Source of the DNA: JAFGKM01 sp964403465
Lineage (GTDB): Bacteria; Ratteibacteria; UBA8468; B48-G9; JAFGKM01
Direction: 5' to 3'
Assembly: GCA_964403465.1 (NCBI GenBank)
Contig: CAYOFY010000006.1
Location: forward strand, 1-42,078
Length of the DNA stretch: 42,078 nucleotides
Shown here piece by piece: positions 15,831 through 23,761 of the stretch. The position numbers were made by a program, and so were the translations under genes. The notes below the pieces were generated by a model. The model saw only the letters and a program-made list of their open reading frames with translations, was not told the origin of the DNA and did not search any database. Position 1 is the first letter of the stretch. Every line of letters starts with the position of its first letter.

Positions 15831-16661
15831 TCATACCCAGATATTCGGCTTGTTCTTTATCTGGTCGTACGTGAACACCGGACCGTCCTTGCATACAAAC
15901 AGGTCTCCGATGAGGCAGTGCCTGCACTGGCCTACCCCGCAATACATCTTCCTTTCCATGGAAAGGTATATCTGCTGGTCACTGTACCCTATTTCCAGCA
16001 GTTTCAGCGTCGTAAACTTCATCATGATGGGCGGCCCGCAGACGACAGCCACGGAATTCTTTATGTCAATATCAATGCCGTCCAGGGTCTTCGTGACCAC
16101 CCCTTCTCCGTACTTCCACTTATCGTCCTTCCTGTCAACGGTTATCCGGAAACAAAGGGGCAGTTTCTTGCAGAGAGTATGCCATTGGTCCAGTATCTTA
16201 TCCTTGTATATATAATCATCCGGTGTCTTGGCCCCGCAGCAAAAGACTATCTTCCTGTAGTTATTCACCGTTTCCAGAAGTGCGAGGAAAAGCGCCCTCA
16301 GGGGGGCAAGTCCCACGCCTCCCCCGACCAGGAGTATCTCTTTTCCCCTGTAATAATCCAGGGGATACGGTTTCCCGTAAGGGCCTCTGACTCCGACGCT
16401 GTCGCCTGCCTTGAGGTTGTGTATCTCTGCCGTAACCCTGCCCGCCTTCATCACCGTGAATTCCAGAGTTTCCTTCTGATAGGGGGAAGAAGAGGGCGTG
16501 AAAGGTGCTTCGCCAACACCCGGCACTGTCAGGGACGCAAACTGCCCCGCCAGAAAAGAAAACTCTTTTTCAGGTTTGAGAATAACCGTTTTTATCGTGG
16601 GCGATTCGGTTATTACCTCCAGCACCTTGCACCTGATAGGCTCGTAAATATTCTTATCCAT
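15831..16661 (-). CDS. HydG/AsrB-like FAD-NAD(P)H oxidoreductase subunit
   Basis: A 276-residue protein of the ferredoxin-NADP reductase type, like the gamma subunit of sulfhydrogenases and anaerobic sulfite reductase subunit B. It has a flavin-binding barrel (about 5-100; TPSSSP at 55-60), a nucleotide-binding domain with LLVGGGVGLAPLRAL (110-124) and CGPPIMM (208-214), and a C-terminal [2Fe-2S] site with C241, C246, C249 and C257. It should exchange electrons with NAD(H) or NADP(H). It is encoded two bases after the HydB-like partner. In this operon it would connect the membrane hydrogenase to the nucleotide pool. Confidence 0.9.
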   Translation of the reverse strand: MDKNIYEPIRCKVLEVITESPTIKTVILKPEKEFSFLAGQFASLTVPGVGEAPFTPSSSPYQKETLEFTVMKAGRVTAEIHNLKAGDSVGVRGPYGKPYPLDYYRGKEILLVGGGVGLAPLRALFLALLETVNNYRKIVFCCGAKTPDDYIYKDKILDQWHTLCKKLPLCFRITVDRKDDKWKYGEGVVTKTLDGIDIDIKNSVAVVCGPPIMMKFTTLKLLEIGYSDQQIYLSMERKMYCGVGQCRHCLIGDLFVCKDGPVFTYDQIKNKPNIWV

Positions 16662-16663
16662 GA

Positions 16664-17683
16664 CTACATCTTCCTTTTTTCCCTCAAGATTTCCGTCACC
16701 ACCCGTCGCTTGTCAATCTTTCCCGCGCATCCCGCGATGCACCTTCCGCATCCGGTGCATCCCTTCATGCCGAAGTTCTCAACCATGTACCAGTACTTGC
16801 AGAGTAAACGGTTTGCGTACCTGTCGTAAAGCGTAGGTCTCGGAGAGGTGCCTGCTGCCATCCTTGCGTAGCCGGGAAAAAGACAGCTGTCCCATACCCT
16901 TGTTTTCCGCATCTCTTTCTGGTTGCCCGTATCTTCAAGGAGGAAACACACGCAGGTAGGGCAGTTGTTCGTGCAGCTCCCGCACTGCACACAGTTTTCA
17001 ACCTCTTTCGGCATCTTCCATAACTCGGTCTGGTATGCGCCCTTCAGGTCTTCAATGTTCGCGAAGTCAAAATCCCTGTTATTTTCCCTTATCGTTTCAA
17101 CCGCCTTCTGTCTGTTTATGTCGCGTTTCCTGATTTGCTCGCCCGTGGTCTGGAAAAACTTCTGGTCTTCACCGATGAAGGATTTTCCTTTATCCGTGCC
17201 CACCTCTACCAGAAAACCTTCTTCAAACTGGGAAAGATTCAGGTCAAAATTTCTTTCCGGATAAGGATGCAGGAAACCGAGAATTTCGCAGAAACAGGAA
17301 GGGTAAGGAGATATGCAATCAAAACTGACGATGAGGGTTCTTTCCCTCCTTGCCGCATAGTTTGGGTCTTTATATTCACCATCTCTGAATACCCTGTCAA
17401 GTATCTCCAGCCCCTTGAGGTCGCAGGCCGCGGGTCCCATGATCACGGTATCCCCTATGCCGGTGACAGACGGTACGACTCTTTCCTTGAACGGAAAGAG
17501 CATCAGCTTGAGCGGTTCAACCGGCCTTGCCCTGTTATATACGATGCTCGTCTCATTGCCGGGTGCAATTCTCTTGTAGAAAAGAGCGCCATTGAAATCA
17601 ACGGGGGCAAATATCCTGGACATGCCGTTCCTGCCTTTGATGAAACTTTCCCAGTCTTTCCGGGCTATGTAGAGGGTCTCCAT
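16664..17683 (-). CDS. HydB/AsrA-like iron-sulphur subunit
   Basis: A 339-residue protein related to the beta subunit of sulfhydrogenases and anaerobic sulfite reductase subunit A. The N-terminal two thirds form the soluble domain typical of the family (MGPAACDLKGLEILDRVF near 82-99). The C-terminus has two [4Fe-4S] motifs: C231, C234, C237, C241 (CVQCGSCTNNCPTC) and C309, C312, C315, C319. It passes electrons from the flavin partner to the ferredoxin chain. It is the first gene of the operon, with a Rex-like palindrome directly against its ATG and no Shine-Dalgarno sequence. Confidence 0.9.
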   Translation of the reverse strand: METLYIARKDWESFIKGRNGMSRIFAPVDFNGALFYKRIAPGNETSIVYNRARPVEPLKLMLFPFKERVVPSVTGIGDTVIMGPAACDLKGLEILDRVFRDGEYKDPNYAARRERTLIVSFDCISPYPSCFCEILGFLHPYPERNFDLNLSQFEEGFLVEVGTDKGKSFIGEDQKFFQTTGEQIRKRDINRQKAVETIRENNRDFDFANIEDLKGAYQTELWKMPKEVENCVQCGSCTNNCPTCVCFLLEDTGNQKEMRKTRVWDSCLFPGYARMAAGTSPRPTLYDRYANRLLCKYWYMVENFGMKGCTGCGRCIAGCAGKIDKRRVVTEILREKRKM

Positions 17684-17701
17684 TTGTGATTTTTTTCACA
17701 A
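17684..17701. promoter_or_regulatory. Rex-like operator immediately before the hydrogenase operon
   Basis: The 18-base palindrome TTGTGATTTTTTTCACAA differs at one position from the well-known Rex operator form TTGTGAA-N4-TTCACAA. It lies at about +18 to +35 from the predicted transcription start and touches the first start codon, a place suited to a repressor. Rex releases DNA when NADH is high, which would fit an operon containing an NAD(P)H-dependent module. The same bases also match the CRP form TGTGA-N6-TCACA, so CRP-family binding is an alternative. Confidence 0.65.
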
Positions 17702-17724
17702 GCCAATTTAAAAAAATGATGAAT

Positions 17725-17753
17725 AGGATAAAGCCCCGCTGATTTCTTGTCAA
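17725..17753 (-). promoter_or_regulatory. Likely promoter of the hydrogenase operon
   Basis: On the minus strand TTGACA (17748-17753) is followed after 17 bases by TATCCT (17725-17730). This puts the transcription start near 17718 and leaves a leader of about 35 bases that contains the Rex-like palindrome. The -35 box is perfect and the -10 box matches moderately. Confidence 0.6.
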
Positions 17754-17819
17754 ATTTTTCGAAAAAGACGGTATATGCTACCAGATAACTTTTCGCATGT
17801 CAACAGAGAAATATTTCTT

Positions 17820-19010
17820 CTACGCAATTGCCTGTTGTTCCTGCGTTTTCACAAAATTGCCTATCAGGAATGCCATCAGCACATTCAGTACTGCCACCAC
17901 CAGAAACGGCGTGCGAAGACTGGCCGCCCTGGCAATTGCGCCACCGGCAAAAGGCCCCAGGGCGAGGCCTGTCATGCTTATGGATGTGGCTACTCCATAT
18001 GCCCTGCCTATGTGTTTTTTATCTATGACTCTATGTATCATTGCGTTGGCGGCCGGCAGCATCCCCGCAACGCCCAGTCCGAATAAAATACGCACGGCAA
18101 AAAGCGATGAGAGGTTAAAGACGAAAAAGTGGCCGGCGGAGGCAACCGCGGCGGTTATGCAGCAGATAATCAGAATTTTCTTGTGCCCCACACGATCTCC
18201 CATGAGTCCGAGAAGAGCGGCGGAAAAGGCCCCTGCCAGAGCGGCTGCCGCCATGACCGAGCCGGTGATGCTGTTGAGATTTTTGGCGGAAGGGACAACC
18301 TCTTTTACGATCAACGGGAAAGACGGGTTTATCATGCAGTTGCTTAGCTGTACCCCGAACTGGATAACAGCCGCGACCAGAAAGCCCCCTATTGCAAGTA
18401 TTTCCAGGAAGCCCATCGGCTTGCCGCCTGTCACGTTATCAGGGGGGACAAAATCCTCTCTTACCCCCAGGGCAACAAGAAGTCCGCCGAGAAAAATAAT
18501 CCCTGCCCCGGCCCGGAATGCTGCGCGGTAACCATAAATATCCGCCATTATGCCCCCGAAGAGCGGACCTATCGTGACGCCTATGAATGCGGCCGCCTGC
18601 ATCATGCCAAGCGTAAAACCGCTCTTTTCCTGGGGTGTTACGCTGGCAACGAGTGCCACGCTCGCGGCAACGGTTCCCGTAAAGGCGCCCTGAAGAAGGC
18701 GGCAGGCAACGAGCTGTCCCACATTTCGGACAATGGACATAAGCAAGAGAACCACGGTGCCTGCAAACATTGACCTGCAGACCATGACCTTGCGGCCGTA
18801 TCGGTCCGACAGAATGCCCCACAGTGGAGCGAAAAGGCACAGGGTAACCCCCGTTGCACCGAGGACGATGCCTGACCAGAACGCCTGCTGTCCCGTATCC
18901 GAGATACCCAGCTCCGAGATAAAGAAGGGCAGAAATGGCTGGCAGAATGAGAATCCGAGAATGGAAAGAACCTGGGCAATAAAGGCCGAGACAAACGTTT
19001 TTTTCCACAT
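17820..19010 (-). CDS. MFS efflux transporter
   Basis: A 396-residue protein with 12 predicted transmembrane helices and the MFS motif A, GILSDRYGRKVMV, in the loop after helix 2. The second-half equivalent GLMGDRVGHKK follows helix 8. The pattern is nearest drug-exporter (MdtG-like) members of the family, but the substrate cannot be read from sequence. It faces away from the MBL-fold hydrolase gene with overlapping -10 boxes. A role near the hydrogenase operon is not evident. Confidence 0.88.
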   Translation of the reverse strand: MWKKTFVSAFIAQVLSILGFSFCQPFLPFFISELGISDTGQQAFWSGIVLGATGVTLCLFAPLWGILSDRYGRKVMVCRSMFAGTVVLLLMSIVRNVGQLVACRLLQGAFTGTVAASVALVASVTPQEKSGFTLGMMQAAAFIGVTIGPLFGGIMADIYGYRAAFRAGAGIIFLGGLLVALGVREDFVPPDNVTGGKPMGFLEILAIGGFLVAAVIQFGVQLSNCMINPSFPLIVKEVVPSAKNLNSITGSVMAAAALAGAFSAALLGLMGDRVGHKKILIICCITAAVASAGHFFVFNLSSLFAVRILFGLGVAGMLPAANAMIHRVIDKKHIGRAYGVATSISMTGLALGPFAGGAIARAASLRTPFLVVAVLNVLMAFLIGNFVKTQEQQAIA

Positions 19011-19038
19011 GTGAGTGTTTTTTCAAAAAGGAGTTTAT

Positions 19039-19066
19039 ATTATAATGCTTTTCATGGAAATATCAA
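19039..19066 (-). promoter_or_regulatory. Promoter of the MFS transporter gene
   Basis: On the minus strand TTGATA (19061-19066) and TATAAT (19039-19044) are 16 bases apart. The leader to the ATG at 19010 is about 22 bases and lacks a Shine-Dalgarno sequence. The -10 box shares bases with the opposite -10 box at 19041-19046, so the two promoters should compete. Confidence 0.55.
19041..19046 (+). promoter_or_regulatory. -10 box of the MBL-fold hydrolase gene, leaderless start predicted
   Basis: A consensus TATAAT lies seven bases before the ATG at 19054, so the predicted transcript begins at or next to the start codon. No convincing -35 box is seen 17 bases upstream (a T-rich stretch). AAAAGGAG at 19026-19033 could serve the ATG at 19045, but it would lie upstream of this transcription start. 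Confidence 0.5.
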
Positions 19067-19668
19067 TAGACAGGATTGTTGTTGGAGAATTCCAGACAAA
19101 TTGCTACATGGTAACCTGCAGGAAGACAGGGGAAAGTTTCATCATAGACCCGGGAGATGAATACGAAAGAATAAAGTCCTTCATAATCGGCAGGAAAAAA
19201 CAGCCTTCCTTTATTGTGAACACGCACGGGCATGCCGACCACATAAAGGAAGACGGCATGTTCGGCCTGCCGGTTTATATCCACGGAGAGGACAGCGATT
19301 GTCTGCATGACCCGGAAAGAAACCTTTCCGCATTTTTCGGCGCCGCGCTCGTGCTTGATATAAAGCCGGTCTTGTTGAAGGATGGTGATACGGTGAGGGC
19401 AGGAGAGGCTTTGTTTGAGGTTTTGCACACACCGGGGCACAGCCCGGGAAGCATCTCCCTGAGAGGCGGGAATCTTGTTTTCACAGGGGACACTCTTTTC
19501 TGCAGCGGCTACGGAAGGACAGATTTCCCGGGAGGGTCTGAAGAAAGACTATTTGATTCCATCAGAAGATGTCTTCTCACATTGCCCGGAGAGACGGTCA
19601 TCTACCCGGGGCACGGAGAGTGTTCAACGATAGGAGCGGAAAGGATATTCCTGGCTGGAATGATTTGA
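19054..19668 (+). CDS. Metallo-beta-lactamase-fold hydrolase (glyoxalase II-like)
   Basis: A 204-residue protein starting MEISIDRIVVGEFQTNCYMV, the usual opening of glyoxalase II-like MBL-fold proteins. The metal site is THGHADH (H-x-H-x-D-H), then HTPGHSPGS with the next histidine, FTGDTLF with the bridging aspartate and YPGHGEC with the last histidine. These enzymes hydrolyse thioesters such as S-lactoylglutathione or related substrates; the substrate here is unknown. The start at 19054 is preferred on family alignment and promoter position; 19045 is the alternative. Confidence 0.9.
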   Translation: MEISIDRIVVGEFQTNCYMVTCRKTGESFIIDPGDEYERIKSFIIGRKKQPSFIVNTHGHADHIKEDGMFGLPVYIHGEDSDCLHDPERNLSAFFGAALVLDIKPVLLKDGDTVRAGEALFEVLHTPGHSPGSISLRGGNLVFTGDTLFCSGYGRTDFPGGSEERLFDSIRRCLLTLPGETVIYPGHGECSTIGAERIFLAGMI

Positions 19669-19806
19669 ATTTCAGAAACAGATATGCTAAACTCCAAAAA
19701 AACAGACGGGAGAGGGAAGCGGGAACATGTGTAAAACTTTTCCCGGAGCCCGTACCCGGCAATCACGAACCCCTTTTTTTGAAACGGGTGAAGGAGGAGA
19801 GGAAAG

Positions 19807-20217
19807 ATGAAGCAGAGATTGGTTCAGATAGGGCTGATTGTGGTAATTCTTGTTGCCCTGGGTTTCGTTTTCAAGCAGTTGAAACCCAAGCAGTACAGTT
19901 ACGAGCGTCTTCTTGTGGATGTCAAGGCGAACAAGGTTTTTATTAAAAAGTATATCGCAGGCAAGGACATGGGTTTTCCCACAGAGTCTCCGTTCAGCGA
20001 AGGAAAGAACTCTTATCCGGTTATGAAATGCGTCAAGGACGGAACGATATTTGCCTATAACGAGCCGATGAATCCTGAATCCGCCGGTCCGTCCAGGAGT
20101 GATATGCCAAAGTGTCCTGTTTGCGGCGGATTTGACGTGATACTTCCTGAATTGCCGTCAGGACAAACCAGCATGGACGTGCCAGGACCTATCCAGGTAG
20201 TCCAGCCCAGCAACTAA
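19807..20217 (+). CDS. Small membrane-anchored protein with a C-terminal CxxC, unrecognised
   Basis: A 136-residue protein with one N-terminal helix (about residues 7-24, LVQIGLIVVILVALGFVF). A charged stretch and a C-terminal half with one cysteine in MKCVKDG and a KCPVCGG pair follow, reminiscent of half a zinc ribbon. The end is proline-rich. GGAGGAGAGG precedes the ATG. No family is recognised. The 138-base gap before it holds no other gene or repeat that I can see. It may be co-transcribed with the MBL-fold hydrolase. Confidence 0.7.
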   Translation: MKQRLVQIGLIVVILVALGFVFKQLKPKQYSYERLLVDVKANKVFIKKYIAGKDMGFPTESPFSEGKNSYPVMKCVKDGTIFAYNEPMNPESAGPSRSDMPKCPVCGGFDVILPELPSGQTSMDVPGPIQVVQPSN

Positions 20218-20239
20218 GGAATATCTGCAGGGACGTTGT

Positions 20240-20899
20240 CTATGGAAGCCCAGGGTCTTTGATGCGCGCGGAGGAAAATCCTTTTGCCCTGAGAATGCAA
20301 CTGGGGCATCTGCCGCAGGGCTTTTTGCCGCTCCTGTAGCAGGACCATGTCAGAGAGAAATCCACGCCGAGCGAAAGACCTTTCCTGATTATCTGCTCTT
20401 TTGACATCCGGAGCAAGGGGGTCTCAAGTTTTATGAGTTGCCCTCCTGATGTTTTTTTCGTTGCAACGTTGATGAGTTTCCGGAAGCGATTGATATATTC
20501 CGGCCTGCAGTCAGGATAACCTGAAAAATCCACGGAGTTTACGCCTGTGAAGATTGCCCCGGCGTCAGACGTTTCCGCAAGCGCGAGAGCGAGGCTGATG
20601 AATATGGTGTTTCTGGCAGGAACGTAGGTGGCAGGTATTTCCCCGGCGCGGGTTTTCCGGGGTATGCCTATCCTGGTATCGGTCAGCGCGGATTTTGCCC
20701 AGGACAGGTCTATATCCAGAATGGTATGACTTTCAACCTTCAGGAACTCTGCAATTCTTTTTGCGGAAGAAATCTCTCTCCTGTTTCTCTGTCCGTAGTC
20801 TATGGTCAGCGCGCAGATTCTGTATCCCTTTTTCCCTGCAATCGCGGCGCTTACGAAACTGTCCATCCCTCCGGATATCAGGCAGACCGCTTTTTTCAT
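20240..20899 (-). CDS. queC: 7-cyano-7-deazaguanine synthase QueC
   Basis: A 219-residue QueC. The PP-loop SGGMDS lies near the N-terminus (residues 9-14), ALTIDYGQRNRREI follows, then YVPARNTIF, and at the C-terminus the zinc site C-x8-CGRCPSC. It makes preQ0 from 7-carboxy-7-deazaguanine with ATP and ammonia, the step after QueE in queuosine synthesis. QueE is encoded in the same direction 1.3 kb upstream; QueD and QueF are not in the window. No clear Shine-Dalgarno sequence. The 209-base gap upstream contains a structured repeat. Confidence 0.93.
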   Translation of the reverse strand: MKKAVCLISGGMDSFVSAAIAGKKGYRICALTIDYGQRNRREISSAKRIAEFLKVESHTILDIDLSWAKSALTDTRIGIPRKTRAGEIPATYVPARNTIFISLALALAETSDAGAIFTGVNSVDFSGYPDCRPEYINRFRKLINVATKKTSGGQLIKLETPLLRMSKEQIIRKGLSLGVDFSLTWSCYRSGKKPCGRCPSCILRAKGFSSARIKDPGLP

Positions 20900-20921
20900 G
20901 TTTATATCAAACAGATTTCAT

Positions 20922-21068
20922 CCGGAGAGCGTCGTTGGCTGCGTCGTCGGCTTCCTCAACCCCGATTTATCGGGGCCTTCGTCGCCTTCTCTCCCGAATA
21001 AGATGCATCGGGATCCCGACAAAGGCCGTCTGCCTTTGTCAGTCGGGACTTGCCGTCTTGCTCTCCGG
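20922..21068. repeat. Structured dispersed repeat, copy 1
   Basis: About 147 bases. The outer arms CCGGAGAGC (20922-20930) and GCTCTCCGG (21060-21068) are perfectly complementary. Inside is a conserved block TCGTTGGCTGCGTCGTCGG, then a hairpin CCCCGAT-TT-ATCGGGG (20960-20975), then a second conserved block with nested hairpins (CCCGACAAAGGC against GCCTTTGTC). The same conserved blocks occur at 31445-31587, but both variable stems have different bases there while remaining complementary. It fills the gap between queC and the oxidoreductase gene. Confidence 0.85.
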
Positions 21069-21108
21069 CGAACTCCATTTGCTATTATCTTAGTTGTTCA
21101 AAAACATT

Positions 21109-22206
21109 TTATACGGACGGCAGGTTGTAATCCACCCTCACCCTCTTGCCGCCCTGCCTGAAGGATTCCTCGCATGCAAATACGCAGGCCATTGTCTTCC
21201 AGCTGTCAAAAGCGCTCATAAGGGGTTGTCTGCCGTCCCTCATACGGTTGACAAAGTCGCTGAAGAACCCCCTTGAGTCGTGGTGCAGGGTTGTATCGGG
21301 CATACCAGGATAACTCTCCATCCTGGTCAGGGCGGTTTTCCCTCCGGGCCCGCTGAAATTGAATATCTGTATGTATCCTTTCCATCCGTCCGCCCTGAGG
21401 GAACCCTCGGAACCGGCGACGCTTACATTATATTCGTGCCCCAGTTCGTTCTCCATGCCCGTGGGAGCGTAATATACAGCCCTGTGCTGAAGCGTTACAA
21501 GGTTGGCAAGTTTTTCGCCGGGGAAGAAACAGAACGTGCTTGCCGGCTCGCGGTAGGCCCTGTGCCATCCCTGCGGACCCTTGAGTTCCGGTGCGGGAAT
21601 TGCCAGCACCTCCTCCGGGTCAATCCCCATGTAACTGCGGAATATGTCCAGCCGGTGACATCCTTCCTCAATATAGTAACCACCGACCTTGGCCAGGTCG
21701 GAGTGCCAGTTGCCGGATTCTCTGATGAATCCCTGTCCGCCGCAGAAGTGATTGAAGAGAATATTCTTTGGTTCCCCTATCTCTCCAGCATCAATAATCT
21801 CCTTGACCCTTCTGGTCTGCAGCGAATACCTCAGTTCAAAATCTATCTGCATGCACTTGCCGCTCTCTTTCTCGGCTTTGAGCATGAGGGCAATCTCTTT
21901 CTTCGTCATGCCGAAAGGTTTCTCAGAGAACACGTGCTTCCCTGATTTGAGCGCGGCTATTGCAACCTCCCAATGCATGAAATTGGGCGTAGCGTTATAA
22001 ATGACCTCTATATCCTTCTGTTCGCACAATTTCCTGTAATCGCTGTATGTTTTCACTCCGTACTCTTCTTCGGCCGACCTCCTTCTTCCTTCCTCGCTTT
22101 CCGCAATGCCGGTAAGTTCAATATCAGGCCGGTTTTTCATGATATCTTCCGCTGCCCCTTTGCCGATATTTCCAAAACCCACGACCCCGACCCTGATTTT
22201 TCTCAT
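21109..22206 (-). CDS. Gfo/Idh/MocA-family sugar oxidoreductase
   Basis: A 365-residue NAD(P)-dependent dehydrogenase-like protein. The N-terminal Rossmann motif is VGVVGFGNIGKGA. VIYNATPNFMHWEVAIAALKSGKHVFSEKPF, with its E-K-P, is the family's catalytic lysine motif. GGYYIEEGCHRLDIFRSYMG supplies the active-site histidine/aspartate region. Such enzymes oxidise or epimerise sugars and cyclitols; the substrate is unknown. AGGAG lies upstream of the ATG. It is encoded 15 bases after QueE in the same direction, and a second family member occurs at 40012-41187. Confidence 0.9.
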   Translation of the reverse strand: MRKIRVGVVGFGNIGKGAAEDIMKNRPDIELTGIAESEEGRRRSAEEEYGVKTYSDYRKLCEQKDIEVIYNATPNFMHWEVAIAALKSGKHVFSEKPFGMTKKEIALMLKAEKESGKCMQIDFELRYSLQTRRVKEIIDAGEIGEPKNILFNHFCGGQGFIRESGNWHSDLAKVGGYYIEEGCHRLDIFRSYMGIDPEEVLAIPAPELKGPQGWHRAYREPASTFCFFPGEKLANLVTLQHRAVYYAPTGMENELGHEYNVSVAGSEGSLRADGWKGYIQIFNFSGPGGKTALTRMESYPGMPDTTLHHDSRGFFSDFVNRMRDGRQPLMSAFDSWKTMACVFACEESFRQGGKRVRVDYNLPSV

Positions 22207-22221
22207 TTTCCATAGCTCCTT

Positions 22222-22833
22222 TTATCTGACCCCTGCTATCTTATGCATCTGCATACGTAGATACCAGTTCTCTTCCGGTCTTTTTTTGAGAAACCTGATT
22301 ATTTCTTTTGCCGTTGAAATCCTGTTATCAGCCGGTTGCAGGATAACAGGATTTTTTATCTTCCTGTCTATGAATCCCATATCACGCGCTGAAGAGATAA
22401 CGTATTTGAACTCCGAAGCAGTTTTCATAAACCTTCTGTCGTATCCGTGCGGATGGTATCGCAAACCCTCCTGTTTCGGACTCACCGTGAGCCAGTCAAG
22501 CGGCAGACGTTGCCAGAGTGTTCCGCTGGTCTCCGCCGAAACCCAGTAACTTTCCCTCTTGAGACATTTTACGAGGGATGAGAGATTCTGCAAAAAGGGC
22601 TCTCCTCCGGTTATGCAGACCCTTCTGCAGCGGTATCTTCCTGCCGCCCGCAGGATTTCCGCTACCCCTTTCTCCCTGCCGCCTTTGAGGGCATATTTCG
22701 TATCGCAGAATCTGCAGTGCAGGTTGCAGCCCGCCAGTCTTATGAAGACCATGGGGAGTCCCTGCTTGAGTCCCTCTCCCTGCACCGAGTAAAAGATCTC
22801 CGATATCCTGTATACCAGGTTTTCCGCTTCCAT
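22222..22833 (-). CDS. queE: 7-carboxy-7-deazaguanine synthase QueE (radical SAM)
   Basis: A 203-residue radical SAM protein. The start YRISEIFYSVQGEGLKQGLP with the Q-G-E-G motif, the cluster motif GCNLHCRFCDTKYAL (C-x3-C-x2-C) and CITGGEPFLQ are all diagnostic of QueE. It converts 6-carboxytetrahydropterin to 7-carboxy-7-deazaguanine. It lies nine bases after the lipoprotein gene and before the oxidoreductase gene, and probably forms an operon with them. Confidence 0.93.
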   Translation of the reverse strand: MEAENLVYRISEIFYSVQGEGLKQGLPMVFIRLAGCNLHCRFCDTKYALKGGREKGVAEILRAAGRYRCRRVCITGGEPFLQNLSSLVKCLKRESYWVSAETSGTLWQRLPLDWLTVSPKQEGLRYHPHGYDRRFMKTASEFKYVISSARDMGFIDRKIKNPVILQPADNRISTAKEIIRFLKKRPEENWYLRMQMHKIAGVR

Positions 22834-22842
22834 TCAAGGAAT

Positions 22843-23667
22843 CTATTTTGCAAAGTCAAGTATCCCGAATTCCTCAATCAAATGGTAATTAGTCACGGAC
22901 AGTTGCGGGACCATGGACAATTCTTTCCATGTTAAATAACGTGAAAAGTTGTACCTTGCCACAAGAATCCTCCATCCCGTGCCCGGGCCGAAGGCGTCAC
23001 CGTGGGCAATAAGGCCCTTCACCGGAATCGCCATCTCAGCGGTCCAGTATTCATCCACATCCTCCCAGTTGTTGAGGGTTCCCTTGACCTGTGCTCCCAC
23101 CAGAACGTCATCAAGGTTCATGCCGGGTTCAAACCCGCTCTTCAAGCCGAGTCTTCCCCTGCCGGGGAACCAGAAGACGGTCTTTTTTTCGTTGGGCGTG
23201 CCGTATATTTCCCAGTACCAGGAGCTGTTTTCCGGCTTTATGAATATCTCCACAAGGTCTCCGCTTGCATAAAAGTGCTGCTGGTTCTCATCACTTTCCT
23301 GCACTATATCAGAATCATAGAATTTAATGCCCACGTAAAGATAATTTTCATCCCATGCGAGTCTTGCCTCTCCGCCTTCTTTCAGCCGGTCTGCCCCGGG
23401 GCTCCTGTCCTTCTTTTTCAGCGCGAGTCTGTCAGCGCTGGACAGCGTGAGGTTATAGACGGCGGATTTTATCCATACGGGGTCGTCCAGAATTCCGTCC
23501 ACAGTCACGGGGTTTTCCGTGTACTGCGCAACAAGGACAGCAGGTCCGACAGGTTCCCTGAACCTTGTCTTGATTGACTCGAATTTCTCCCTGGTTGCGG
23601 CACAGCCCGTCATCATCAGCGCTGTTAACATCGCCAAACCGTACAACGAATATTTCTTCCTGTACAT
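22843..23667 (-). CDS. Lipoprotein with CBM9-like carbohydrate-binding domain
   Basis: A 274-residue protein with a lipoprotein signal peptide: positive N-terminus, hydrophobic LAMLTALMMTGC and a lipidation cysteine at about residue 22. The rest resembles family 9 carbohydrate-binding domains (VTVDGILDDPVWIKSA, then RLAWDENYLYVGIKFYDSDI, then WYWEIYGTPNEKK). It probably binds sugar chains at the cell surface. AAGGAGG is well placed before the ATG. It is the first gene of a minus-strand unit that continues into queE. Confidence 0.85.
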   Translation of the reverse strand: MYRKKYSLYGLAMLTALMMTGCAATREKFESIKTRFREPVGPAVLVAQYTENPVTVDGILDDPVWIKSAVYNLTLSSADRLALKKKDRSPGADRLKEGGEARLAWDENYLYVGIKFYDSDIVQESDENQQHFYASGDLVEIFIKPENSSWYWEIYGTPNEKKTVFWFPGRGRLGLKSGFEPGMNLDDVLVGAQVKGTLNNWEDVDEYWTAEMAIPVKGLIAHGDAFGPGTGWRILVARYNFSRYLTWKELSMVPQLSVTNYHLIEEFGILDFAK

Positions 23668-23761
23668 TCACAACCTCCTTTACCCCGAACCGGGCAATGA
23701 CAAGCAGTAAGGGATTTCGTTTTCGCTTCTTCCATCTGCTTGATGTTTACTGGCGGGGAAT

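Noticed and set aside
15918..16829. Open frame of 303 codons on the plus strand
   Set aside because: It is antisense to the HydG- and HydB-like genes, whose cofactor motifs are intact.
20901..20906. -10 box (TATAAA) for queC on the minus strand
   Set aside because: It lies one base from the start codon, so transcription would begin inside the gene. No other start codon fits QueC.
20922..21068. CRISPR array or tRNA gene in the repeat region
   Set aside because: There is only one copy here with nested hairpins; no regular spacers and no cloverleaf or anticodon arm could be drawn.
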